From contig JAYZDP010000111.1 of NCBI GenBank assembly GCA_036337765.1, positions 1-33,591 on the forward strand: a DNA stretch of 33,591 bases, written 5' to 3'. Positions 16,100 through 23,563 of the stretch are shown here, piece by piece. How positions within the stretch are numbered: the stretch's first letter is position 1; each line of letters starts with the position of its first letter. This DNA comes from JAYZDP01 sp036337765. Lineage in GTDB: Bacteria; Acidobacteriota; Thermoanaerobaculia; Multivoradales; Multivoraceae. Under the pieces are notes generated by a model. The model was not told the origin of the DNA, did not search any database, and was given only the letters and a program-made list of their open reading frames with translations. Both the position numbers and the translations under genes were made by a program.

Positions 16100-16804
16100 A
16101 TGGATCGACTTATCGCTGGATACTTTTTGCTTCTGATGGGAGTCCTGGTCTTGGCCGCGCCGGCAGCGCCGGCCGAACTCCGGGTGGTTGCCTTGCGAGT
16201 TGGCGACAGCGAAGAGGCAGCCCGGTGGTACGCAGACCACTTGGGCGGCGAAGTGGTTTTGCGCGAGGGGCGTCGGGCAGTCGATCTCGGCGCGGTCGAG
16301 CTACGGTTCGTAACTGGACTGCCAACCGCTGACAAGTACGAGCGTGGCTCGGTCGATCACATCGCGTTCGCCGACGCCGATGTGCCGGGGCGAATCGCAA
16401 GGCTACGTGGCGCCGGGGTGAGAGTCGTCCAGCGCCCTCAGTACTCGACGGCGGCCGATTTCCACTATGCGTTCATCGAGGATCCGTGGGGGGGCAAGGT
16501 CGAGATCCTCAGCGACGGGACCGAGGCCGGCTTTCATCATGTGCACGTCTACACGAAACAGTCCGATGAGGTGTTCGCCTGGTATCGAGACCGCCTCGGT
16601 GGCGTTGACGCAGGCCCCTTCCGCGGCTTCGAGCACCTTCGCGCTCTCCAATTCGACGGGATCCTGTTGATCGTGCAGCAGGACAACGGCGAGCGGTTGC
16701 GCGTTCCGAGTCCTGAAAGCCTGATCCACCATCTCGGGTGGTCGAGCATCCCGGGCGGTCGGAGCGCCGAAGCGCCCGACGGCGTGCTACTGCGACGCTA
16801 CTAG
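16100..16804 (+). CDS. Exported VOC (glyoxalase-fold) protein
   Basis: This 234-residue protein has a signal peptide (LLLMGVLVLAAPAAPAE) and two VOC-like halves. The first has RVGDSEEAARWYADHLGG, SVDHIAFADADV and FHYAFIEDPWGGKVEIL; the second has FHHVHVYTKQSDEVFAWYRDRLGG, IHHLGW and a short end. His residues in VDHIAF and HHVHVY and the Glu in KVEIL are good metal ligand candidates. The exact activity is unknown. It is the second exported VOC protein in the window but is not a close copy of the one at 11901. It is divergent from the CE15 gene with a 24-nt gap. Its stop codon shares the palindrome CTAG with that of the convergent dehydrogenase. Confidence 0.78.
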   Translation: MDRLIAGYFLLLMGVLVLAAPAAPAELRVVALRVGDSEEAARWYADHLGGEVVLREGRRAVDLGAVELRFVTGLPTADKYERGSVDHIAFADADVPGRIARLRGAGVRVVQRPQYSTAADFHYAFIEDPWGGKVEILSDGTEAGFHHVHVYTKQSDEVFAWYRDRLGGVDAGPFRGFEHLRALQFDGILLIVQQDNGERLRVPSPESLIHHLGWSSIPGGRSAEAPDGVLLRRY

Positions 16805-17784
16805 ACACCCTCGTTCGCGGGCATGCTGATGACGATTCGCCCGATCTGCTCAGCGTTCGAGAAGCGCTTCAGTGCTTCGGGAACCTGGCAAAGCGGGTAG
16901 GGTCCGTCGACGATCGGCAGCATGCCGCCGGATTCGAAAAACGGCGCGATCTCGGCTAGGCCCCGGTTCGCCTTCAGGCCGAGGACACGAAGATTCCTGT
17001 TGATCGTCGTTGAGACGAGCCCGCTCAGCAAGAAGATCTGTAGGACCCGAGGCATGGATCCGCCCACCGTGACGTAGGTGCCGCCAGGCTTCAGCGCCCC
17101 GATGTAGGCGAAGGCAGAGCGAGTGGTCTTCATATCGAGGATGAGATCGTACTCCTTGACGGTACGGGTGAAGTCGGTCTCGAGATAGTCGATCGTGTGG
17201 TCGCACCCCATCGAGCGCACGTGTCGAGCTTCTCGGCACGGTCGATGTCTGTGACCTCGACGCCGTCCAACTTGGCGAGCTGTAAGGCGATCGGGCCGAC
17301 ACCACCGCCGGCACCATTGATCAGAAGCTCCTGACCGGACTGGAGAGGGCCGTTGCCGTACAGGCCCTGCCAGGCAAGGGTGGCGCCGTGAGGTACTGCG
17401 GCTGCTTCAGCGAACGACAGGGTCGAGGGCTTGGGCCGGCAAGGCATCCTGGTCTGCACAGACGTACTCCGCATACGCGCCGAAGCCGCAGGCGTGGATG
17501 TCGCCATACACGGCCTCGCCGGGCGTGAAGCGCTCGACGTCACTGCCCCTAGCTTCGACCACCCCCGCCACGTCGCAGCCGGCGATCTGCATCTTCGGCT
17601 TGCACCAGCCGAAGAGCGGGCGCATGGACAAGGGCGGCCCCACGATCCTTCCGAGATCCCAGTCGTTCACGGACGTCGCGTGAACGCGGACCAGAACCTC
17701 GTCGTTGCCAGGTGCGGGCTTCGGGACTTCTTTTGGCCCGAGGTGGTCCGCCGATGTGTAGTTCGTCTGGAAGATGGCCTGCAT
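16801..17784 (-). pseudogene. Zinc-type NAD(P)-dependent alcohol dehydrogenase, broken by two opposite frameshifts
   Basis: Three adjacent frames together encode one medium-chain dehydrogenase/reductase of about 325 residues. Piece 1 starts at ATG 17784 and has QAIFQTNYTS, VHATSVNDWDLG, GCDVAGVV and GEAVYGD, ending in stop-bound frame near 17410. Piece 2 (about 17425 to 17222) has LSFAEAAAVPHGATLAWQGL and the Rossmann motif NGAGGGVGPIALQLAK. Piece 3 (about 17219 to 16801) has MGCDHTIDYLETDF, GALKPGGTYVTVGG and IGRIVISMPANEGV. The net shift is zero: one extra base near 17415-17435 and one missing base near 17218-17225. The protein between the breaks is well conserved, so the damage is recent or an assembly error. 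If functional, it would reduce or oxidise quinones or alcohols. It lies 25 nt after the metallo-hydrolase gene. Confidence 0.78.
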
Positions 17785-17809
17785 CAGGATTCGCTTACCC
17801 ACGCCCCTC

Positions 17810-18694
17810 TTATTCGTAGAACTGGGGTGCCAGGTTCATCTCCCGTAGCGAGTTGTGCTCGATCCAGAGCTCGGCGCCGCTTTCCGCGAGGAACTCGTCC
17901 AGCGCCTTCATCGAGGCAACCGTCTGCTCGGGGTCGAAGTTGAACGTGGGCACGCGGCCCAGCTCATAGTTGGCCTGGAAGTGGTACAGGTCGCCGGACA
18001 AAACGACGGGGCCGGTCTCGGCGAGATTCACGTACAGGCACTGGTGACCCGGCGTGTGCCCGGGCGTCGACTTGATGACCACGCTGCCGTCGCCGAAGAC
18101 GTCGTGGTCGCCGTCCAGGATGATGGTTTCGTTGTTCTCGAGGGTCGCATAGAGCGCCGGGTCGAAGTACGGCACCGTCGGCTCGGGAACGAACGCGGCT
18201 TCGTGCTCGGGACGCTGGATGAGGAGCGTCGACTCAGTGAACTGCTGGCCTTGGGCGACGTGGTCCCAGTGCAGGTGGGAGAAGGCGACGAAGTCGATGT
18301 CGGAGATGCCGAGGTCGAGATCGGCGAGCTGATCGGCCAGCGTGCGATCGAGATGGCTCGCGATCCCATAGGCCTCGTGCCAACCCTCCTTGCCCGCCAG
18401 TTCGGCCGGTATGCCGCCGTCCCAGATCATGCGACGCCCGTCGGGATGCTCGATCAGGTAGCAGTAGACGCTCAGAGTGTCGGTGCCCGCCTCCTCGGCG
18501 GTCAGGGAGAAGAGCCCGTACTGCTCCTCGCCTTCTATCTTGAGCAGCCCACAGTCGAGGACCTTGAGCTTGAGCGACGCCGGCTCCGCCTCCGCGGTCG
18601 CCGCAACCTCGGTCTCGGGAGCCTCGGCTGGAGCGCAGCCGAAGAGGACGGGGATGGCTGCGCAGGTGAGCAAGACGTACAGAGATCGCGGCAT
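17810..18694 (-). CDS. Lactonase-like metallo-beta-lactamase-fold lipoprotein
   Basis: This 294-residue protein has a lipoprotein leader (CAAIPVLFGCAP, lipidated Cys) followed by an MBL fold of the N-acyl-homoserine-lactonase type. Metal ligands are the SHLHWDH motif (His140, His142, Asp144, His145), the downstream His in STPGHTPGHQCLYV, the Asp in VVLSGDLYHF and a C-terminal His in WIEHNS. AAGGAGA lies 7 nt before the ATG at 18692-18694. Enzymes of this group open lactone rings such as quorum signals, but promiscuous lactonases and unrelated hydrolases share the motifs. As a lipoprotein it would act at the membrane surface or periplasm. It lies upstream of the broken dehydrogenase and downstream of a broken small membrane gene. 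Confidence 0.85.
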   Translation of the reverse strand: MPRSLYVLLTCAAIPVLFGCAPAEAPETEVAATAEAEPASLKLKVLDCGLLKIEGEEQYGLFSLTAEEAGTDTLSVYCYLIEHPDGRRMIWDGGIPAELAGKEGWHEAYGIASHLDRTLADQLADLDLGISDIDFVAFSHLHWDHVAQGQQFTESTLLIQRPEHEAAFVPEPTVPYFDPALYATLENNETIILDGDHDVFGDGSVVIKSTPGHTPGHQCLYVNLAETGPVVLSGDLYHFQANYELGRVPTFNFDPEQTVASMKALDEFLAESGAELWIEHNSLREMNLAPQFYE

Positions 18695-18803
18695 GTCGAG
18701 TCTCCTTGATTGGGGAGTGGAACCTCACAGGATTCTAGCCTCGAAGCTGCGGAAAACCGCTGGGGTCGGCGATTGAGTCGCTTTTGCGCGGTGAAGTCGC
18801 TCG

Positions 18804-19146
18804 TCAACGGTTGAAGGGCACTTGGCTGATCCAACAAAAGCCGCGGTTCATGAGGAGGGAGTTTCCTCGCGGGTCCGCCTCGGTGGGCGCCGCCCTCAGG
18901 TAGCCGATCTGACGGATGGCGTGGCCCCCGAGCGGAATCAAGCCGATGAAGACGACGAGCAACGCCTTGATCAGCCGCCGCGCCCAGACCGCCCTTGGCC
19001 CCTCGAATGCGGGCCGGGTCTCGCTCGAGCCATGCCCTGCCGGCACCGATGACGAACATGCCGACATTGAGGCGAGTGGCACCCTCGGCGACGTCGAGCG
19101 CCCCCGCGGCGGGCAGGGCGGAGCGCAGGAACCGCTGAAGTGTCAT
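18804..19146 (-). pseudogene. Small membrane protein, frameshifted
   Basis: An ATG at 19144-19146, preceded by GGAGGACGCCC (a good ribosome site), opens a frame reading MTLQRFLRSALPAAGALDV and then LNVGMFVIGAGRAWLERDPARI. Near 18990-19020 the sensible sequence continues in another frame: VWARRLIKALLVVFIGLIPLGGHAIRQ in two blocks and ending at WISQVPFNR with TGA 18804-18806. The combined product would be about 113 residues with two hydrophobic segments. I do not recognise the family. One extra base would explain the break, so either the gene is newly inactive or the read carries an indel. The ORF beyond 18804 in the first frame is noise. Confidence 0.45.
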
Positions 19147-19286
19147 GGGCGTCCTCCGGGGCAAGGATGGCATCGGGCGACGAGCCCTATTGAATCACCC
19201 GAGCCCCACGGTGTCCGGCTACGTTGGCGATGGGACACACTCTTCTGGCACGATATGACTCTTCGAATCGAGAACAGGGGGAGCCA

Positions 19287-20237
19287 GTGAGGCCGTGGGT
19301 CAGCCCGATCGCTCTAATGGTCAGCGTCGCCTTTCCAGCGGTGGCCGCGCCGCAGCAGGCGGCGACTGCGGAGAAGGTGATCGAGATCGACACCCTCGAC
19401 GTGCGCGACACGCTCTACCACCTCTCGGGTGGTGGCGGGAATGCAATGGCGCTGATCGACGAGATCAACGGTGGCGTAGTGCTGATCGACACCAAGCTCG
19501 AGGGTTGGGGCGAGGCCGTGATGGAGATGGTCGCGGCGGTGACCCACCTGTCGGTCACCACGATCATCAACACCCATGCCGGTGAGGATCACGCCGGCGC
19601 CAATGCGGAATTCCCCGAGGTATCGCAGATCGTTGCCCACGAGAACACACGCGCCCACATGACGCGCATGGCGGCCTACTCCGGTGAGCGGGCCTCCGGT
19701 CTTCCGACCTCCACCGTCACGGAGCACTTCTCGCTGCTCGAGGACCTCGATCGCATCGAGCTGTACTATTTCGGGCCCGCGCACACCGACGGAGATCTGG
19801 TGGTCGTTTTTCCACAGAAGAGGGTCGCTTACCTCGGCGAGCTTTTCCCCGACAAGAGGACCCCGGTCATCGACACCGCCCGCGGTGGGAGCGGAGTCTC
19901 GTTCCCAGCGACGCTCTTGAAGGTGGTGGCGGCGATCGACAACGTCGACCGGGTGATTACCGGGCATGGCCCGTTCCCGACCACGTACGCGGGTCGTGGG
20001 CGCCGCGAGCGGGGCGCCGCTCGCCCCTGGTCGGGGTGGATGACGTGGACGGACCTGGCTGAGTACGCGGACTTCAACCAAGCATTTCTGACCGCCGTTC
20101 AGGCCGCTCACCGTGAGGGGTTGAGCGCTGAGCAGGCGGCGTCGTCGTTGGCGATGCCCGAGCGGTTCGAGGAGTACGGCATGGAGCACGCGCGCGCCAA
20201 CGTCGGAGCGATCTACGAGGAGCTTGCGGCGCGCTGA
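19287..20237 (+). CDS. Exported MBL-fold protein with an atypical HxGxDH motif
   Basis: This 316-residue metallo-beta-lactamase-fold protein has a Sec leader (SPIALMVSVAFPAVAAP), then ALIDEINGGVVLIDTKLEGWG and the metal-site region NTHAGEDHAGAN. Standard members have HxHxDH; here it is His97, Gly99, Asp101 and His102, so the second His is replaced by Gly. Later ligands look normal: GPAHTDGD (His166) and ITGHGP. It resembles the SoxH/quinoprotein-relay branch. The GTG at 19287-19289 is chosen because GGGGGAG lies 5 nt upstream and the signal peptide follows; the longer ATG at 19224 has no signal-like start. It starts a plus-strand run with the beta-propeller and dioxygenase genes. The reaction and even its metal content are uncertain because of the missing His. 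Confidence 0.82.
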   Translation: MRPWVSPIALMVSVAFPAVAAPQQAATAEKVIEIDTLDVRDTLYHLSGGGGNAMALIDEINGGVVLIDTKLEGWGEAVMEMVAAVTHLSVTTIINTHAGEDHAGANAEFPEVSQIVAHENTRAHMTRMAAYSGERASGLPTSTVTEHFSLLEDLDRIELYYFGPAHTDGDLVVVFPQKRVAYLGELFPDKRTPVIDTARGGSGVSFPATLLKVVAAIDNVDRVITGHGPFPTTYAGRGRRERGAARPWSGWMTWTDLAEYADFNQAFLTAVQAAHREGLSAEQAASSLAMPERFEEYGMEHARANVGAIYEELAAR

Positions 20238-20260
20238 GCGGCCGCGGAGGAGAGTCATCG

Positions 20261-21601
20261 ATGCACGTTCGAGTCACGGTCGCGGCAGCGCTGGTCGGTC
20301 TGGTGGCAGGTGGTGTGCCGGTACTGGCGGAAGATTGGCCCGAGTTTCGGGGTGCAGGCCGCAGGGGGCAGTGGAGCGAGACAGGTCTGCTCGAGAACTT
20401 CCCGATCGAGGGTCTGGTGGCTCGGTGGCGGGTGCCCGTCAAGGCCGGCTACTCCGGCCCGGCGGTTGCTGACGGTCGAGTGTTCCTCACTGACTGGGAG
20501 GCGACCCGTGGCATGAAGGGCATCGAGCGGGCGCTGGCGCTCGACGAAGTGACGGGCGAGATTCTGTGGACGGAGTCCTGGGACGCAGACTACGCCGGGA
20601 TCCAGTGGGAGACCGGCCCCGGCGCGACGCCGACGGTCGACGACGATCGCGTGTACGTGCTGGGCCGGGCCGGCAAGCTCTCCGCGCTGCGAGCCGAGAA
20701 CGGTGAGGTCCTATGGCGCAAGGACTACGGCGAAGACTACGGTGTCGACCGCCTGCAGTGGGGCTTCGACTGGGGCTTCGCCTCGGCCCCACTGGTCGAC
20801 GACGAGCGGCTCATCACTTTTGTCGGTGGCCCGCGCGACGCCCGGGTGGTGGCCTTCGACAAGATGACGGGCGAGGAGATCTGGCGAGCGCTGCCCAACG
20901 ACGGAGATCTCGGCGTCGCCCAGCCGATGATCATCGAGGCCGGTGGCGCCAGGCAGCTCATCGTGTGGAACCCAGAGGAGGTCGCATCGCTGGATCCGGT
21001 CACAGGCTCGGTCTACTGGCAGCAGCCCTACGTTGTCGGCGGCGCTATGACGGTCGCGATGCCGGTGCAGGTCGGCGACCAGCTCTTCTTCTCGACCTTC
21101 TATGACGGCCCGATGATGCTGAACCTCGATTCGGACCGCCCCGGTGCGTCCATCGCCTGGAAGGGATCGAGCCAGAGCGAGATCCGCACCGAGGGGCTGC
21201 ATGCCGTGCTAGCGACACCGATCATCGACGGTGGCTACATCTACGGTTTCTGTAGCTATGGCCAGATGCGCTGCCTGAACGCCGGCGACGGCGAGCGCGT
21301 CTGGGAGTCGCAGGAGGCTACGGTCGAGCGGCGCCGTTGGGTGTCGGGCTTCATGGTTCGCAACGGCAACCGAGTGTTCATTAACAACGACCGTGGCGAC
21401 CTGATCATCGCCAGGCTCAGTCCCGACGGCTACGACGAGGTCAGCCGCACCTCGCTCGTCAAGCCCACCTCGAGACCCGGTAACCGGCGCGAGCTGAAAG
21501 ACGTCAACTGGGTCCATCCCGCCTACGCCAACAAGCACGTGATCACACGAAACGACGACGAGATCGTCAGCCTGTCGCTGGATCCTGCCGACTACAAGTA
21601 A
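20261..21601 (+). CDS. Exported PQQ-like beta-propeller repeat protein
   Basis: This 446-residue protein has a signal peptide (VAAALVGLVAGGVPVLAEDW) and a series of PQQ-like blades typical of the WD40-like quinoprotein fold: WPEFRGAGRRG, YSGPAVADGRVFLTD, ALDEVTGEILW, TPTVDDDRVYVLG, AENGEVLWRKDYG, FDKMTGEEIW and LDPVTGSVYW. The start WPEFRG is common in BamB-like or Planctomycete/Acidobacterial outer-membrane-associated propellers. It lacks a heme motif and the active-site signature of true PQQ dehydrogenases, so I call it a binding or structural propeller, not an enzyme. GGAGGAGAG precedes the ATG at 20261. It lies 23 nt after the MBL gene and 11 nt before the dioxygenase gene. Confidence 0.86.
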   Translation: MHVRVTVAAALVGLVAGGVPVLAEDWPEFRGAGRRGQWSETGLLENFPIEGLVARWRVPVKAGYSGPAVADGRVFLTDWEATRGMKGIERALALDEVTGEILWTESWDADYAGIQWETGPGATPTVDDDRVYVLGRAGKLSALRAENGEVLWRKDYGEDYGVDRLQWGFDWGFASAPLVDDERLITFVGGPRDARVVAFDKMTGEEIWRALPNDGDLGVAQPMIIEAGGARQLIVWNPEEVASLDPVTGSVYWQQPYVVGGAMTVAMPVQVGDQLFFSTFYDGPMMLNLDSDRPGASIAWKGSSQSEIRTEGLHAVLATPIIDGGYIYGFCSYGQMRCLNAGDGERVWESQEATVERRRWVSGFMVRNGNRVFINNDRGDLIIARLSPDGYDEVSRTSLVKPTSRPGNRRELKDVNWVHPAYANKHVITRNDDEIVSLSLDPADYK

Positions 21602-21612
21602 GGGGTGAACAC

Positions 21613-22440
21613 ATGACCGTTCCACGCTTCGATGCCGCTGCGACAGTAGACGAGGTGTCCGCTGCCGTTTCCGCCGAGGGCTGCGCCATCGTCGAGGACC
21701 TCCTCGACGCCGAGACCGTGGCGCGGGTGCGAAGCGAGCTCGATCCCTATCTCGAGAGGCTCTCGACCGGGAAAGACGACTTCGCCGGCCACGAGACGCG
21801 CCGCGCGGGGTCGATCGTCGAGCGCTCCTCGGCGGCTCGCGATCTGGTGATGCATCCGCTGGTGCTCGGCGCGAGCGAGAAGGTGATCACCGAGCACAAC
21901 AAAGGCATGCAACTCCACGTGACCCAGTTGATCTCGATCGGCTCCGGCGAGACCGACCAGTCCCTCCACAAGGACCAGTGGGCCTGGGATTTCTTTCCCT
22001 TTCCCGAGGGACACGAGGTGATGGTCAACTGCATGTGGGCGCTGACCGACTTCACCGAGCACAACGGCGCGACGCGCGTGGTGCCCGGGAGCAAGAAGTA
22101 CCGGGGACGGGAGACACCGCCTCCGGAGGAGGTCGAGATCGCCGACATGAGGGTCGGATCCGTCTGCCTGTTCGCTGGCTCCTGCTTCCACGGCGGCGGC
22201 CCCAATCGGACCGATCAGACTCGTGACGGTCTGATTATTGCGTACTGTGCCAATTGGCTGCGCCAGGAGGAGAACCAGTACCTCAGCGTCTCCCGGGAGG
22301 CCGCGAAGGAGCTCGACGAGCCCCTACAGCGGCTGCTCGGCTACGACCAGCTGTACGCACTCGGCTATTGGGGCGACCAGCAGCACCCGATCGAGTACCT
22401 CGGCAGGCAACCGAAGGGCACCCGCTTCGGAGTCGCCTGA
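21613..22440 (+). CDS. Phytanoyl-CoA dioxygenase (PhyH) family protein
   Basis: This 275-residue cytoplasmic enzyme is a non-heme iron, 2-oxoglutarate-dependent oxygenase of the PhyH family. The iron triad is visible: His119 and Asp121 in SLHKDQWAW, and His193 in SCFHGGGPN, with a 2-oxoglutarate-anchoring Arg nearby (NRTDQTR). Other family marks are MVNCMWALTDFTEHNGATRVVPGS and VGSVCLFAG. Members hydroxylate a wide range of small molecules and fatty acids; the substrate is not readable here. AAGGGGTG lies 5 nt upstream of the ATG at 21613. It is the last gene of the plus-strand MBL-propeller-dioxygenase run. Confidence 0.87.
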   Translation: MTVPRFDAAATVDEVSAAVSAEGCAIVEDLLDAETVARVRSELDPYLERLSTGKDDFAGHETRRAGSIVERSSAARDLVMHPLVLGASEKVITEHNKGMQLHVTQLISIGSGETDQSLHKDQWAWDFFPFPEGHEVMVNCMWALTDFTEHNGATRVVPGSKKYRGRETPPPEEVEIADMRVGSVCLFAGSCFHGGGPNRTDQTRDGLIIAYCANWLRQEENQYLSVSREAAKELDEPLQRLLGYDQLYALGYWGDQQHPIEYLGRQPKGTRFGVA

Positions 22441-22491
22441 GCTCGACGCCCGCACGATCCGGGGTGTCATCACGGCCGCGAACGGCCTTAC

Positions 22492-22899
22492 TCAGAGCGC
22501 GAGCGCTCCGACGTAGATCACGAAGCCGCCCACAAGGACGCCGGCGGGCCCGACGATGCGCCAGCCCAGCAGCCTTCCGCTGAGGTCGGCGGGGAGGATC
22601 GCGTTCGCGAGCGCCCGCAGAAGGCCGGGGAAGGGCAAGAGCACGAGGGCGCTCATCGCGAGCCAAACCAGCCCCAGGAGGAGCACAACGCTAGCCAGGT
22701 CCGAGTGCGCCGGGGAGCCTGCCCAGATCATCGCTACCGTCAAGGGCAGCATGGCGGCGCCGAGGATACGCACCCGACTGTTCTTCTCGAACACCATTCT
22801 CCACCACCGAAGCGTCGGCCCCGGTGCGACGACAAGGGGTGCCCGGGTGCAGATCAGAAGGGCCCCCAACACGATAGTCGTGATCCCTACAGGTTCCAT
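22492..22899 (-). CDS. Small polytopic membrane protein
   Basis: This 135-residue protein has about four hydrophobic segments: ITTIVLGALLIC, ILGAAMLPLTVAMIWAG, LASVVLLLGLVWLAMSALVLL and VGPAGVLVGGFVIYVGALAL. AGGAGA lies 7 nt before the ATG at 22897-22899. I do not recognise a family. It follows the decayed slipin gene by 39 nt on the same strand. In many genomes slipins are paired with a membrane partner such as NfeD; this protein is the right kind of neighbour, but I see no NfeD signature. Confidence 0.7.
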   Translation of the reverse strand: MEPVGITTIVLGALLICTRAPLVVAPGPTLRWWRMVFEKNSRVRILGAAMLPLTVAMIWAGSPAHSDLASVVLLLGLVWLAMSALVLLPFPGLLRALANAILPADLSGRLLGWRIVGPAGVLVGGFVIYVGALAL

Positions 22900-22938
22900 A
22901 TGGTGTCTCCTCGATGGGTAGCGAGTCCTGTAACTAGG

Positions 22939-23312
22939 TCATTCGGTCGATTCTGGAGGGCCACTCTCGTGCGCGGGCATGTCTGTCGCTTCGCTGGTGG
23001 GGTCGAGCTGCTGACGGTCGAATGCCGTGAGAACTTTTCCGCGATCTCGGTTTCGGCCGTGCCGAGAATGATTCGACTCTGGCGCTCCCGCTCGGCCTGG
23101 GCCTGGCGTGACATGGCCTCTTCGAGGCCCTCGGGGATGACGATGTCGCTGATCTCGATCGACTGCGTGGTCACGCCCCCCACGCGCTCGTCTTCTCGTC
23201 GAGCACCTTCTGGATCTCTTGGCCCAGCTGGTCACGCTCGGACAGGAGCACCGCGAGATCGTGCTCACCGCTCGAACACCCCGGAGCCCGACGATGAGTG
23301 TTTGTCTGTCAT
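22939..23312 (-). pseudogene. Decayed slipin / band-7 (SPFH) gene
   Basis: An ATG at 23310-23312 begins MTDKHSSSGSGVFER and hits a stop. Shifted frames then give slipin sequence: EHDLAVLLSERDQLGQEIQ and VLDEKTSAWG, a break at a run of six G (23176-23181), then VTTQSIEISDIVIPEGLEEA, MSRQAQAERERQSRI and TETEIAEKF, another break, and a tail DRQQLDPTSEATDM ending at TGA 22939-22941. The AxxRQAQAERER block is a strong SPFH signature. About 374 nt remain against roughly 750 nt for an intact gene, and at least three frame changes are needed, so this is a true remnant and not one sequencing error. The ATG overlaps the stop of the small ORF upstream (ATGA). Confidence 0.7.
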
Positions 23313-23506
23313 GGCGATGTCTGCTTACGCTGAGCCAAACCTTCCAGAATGTCGTCGATTGAGAATCCGTACGAGGAGCCGCGGGCCAGTAGATCTGTGA
23401 GGATCTGATCGAGCATGCGCGCACGCTCCAGAGGGTTGATCGCCGGACGCTTGTGGCCGACGAAGGTGCCAGAGCCTTTGTTGAGTTCTGAGGACGTCCT
23501 CGACAA
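23309..23506 (-). CDS. Small hypothetical protein upstream of the slipin remnant
   Basis: The frame codes for up to 65 residues with a plausible helical, amphipathic C-terminal part (INPLERARMLDQILTDLL, then YGFSIDDILEGLAQRK). Its TGA stop overlaps the ATG of the slipin remnant as ATGA, which supports it as a real gene in the same transcript. The start is uncertain: TTG at 23506 gives 65 residues without a clear ribosome site, while an in-frame ATG inside ERARMLDQ has GGAG nine bases upstream. No family is recognised. The 664 bases between the small membrane gene and the carotenoid oxygenase contain only this ORF, the slipin remnant and the region upstream of the oxygenase. Confidence 0.4.
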   Translation of the reverse strand: MSRTSSELNKGSGTFVGHKRPAINPLERARMLDQILTDLLARGSSYGFSIDDILEGLAQRKQTSP

Positions 23507-23563
23507 TTGTAAGGCTGAGTGAAGTGCGTTTCGAGGCGCGAATCCGAACTACACTAGCCCTCT

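Noticed and set aside
16076..16240. N-terminal extension of the CE15 esterase
   Set aside because: It lies antisense to the VOC signal peptide and the real leader starts at MKKVRSS.
17810..18694. Naming the lactonase-like protein as a quorum-quenching enzyme
   Set aside because: The SHLHWDH motif and fold fit, but the same motifs occur in lactonases and hydrolases with other substrates, and nothing nearby relates to quorum sensing.
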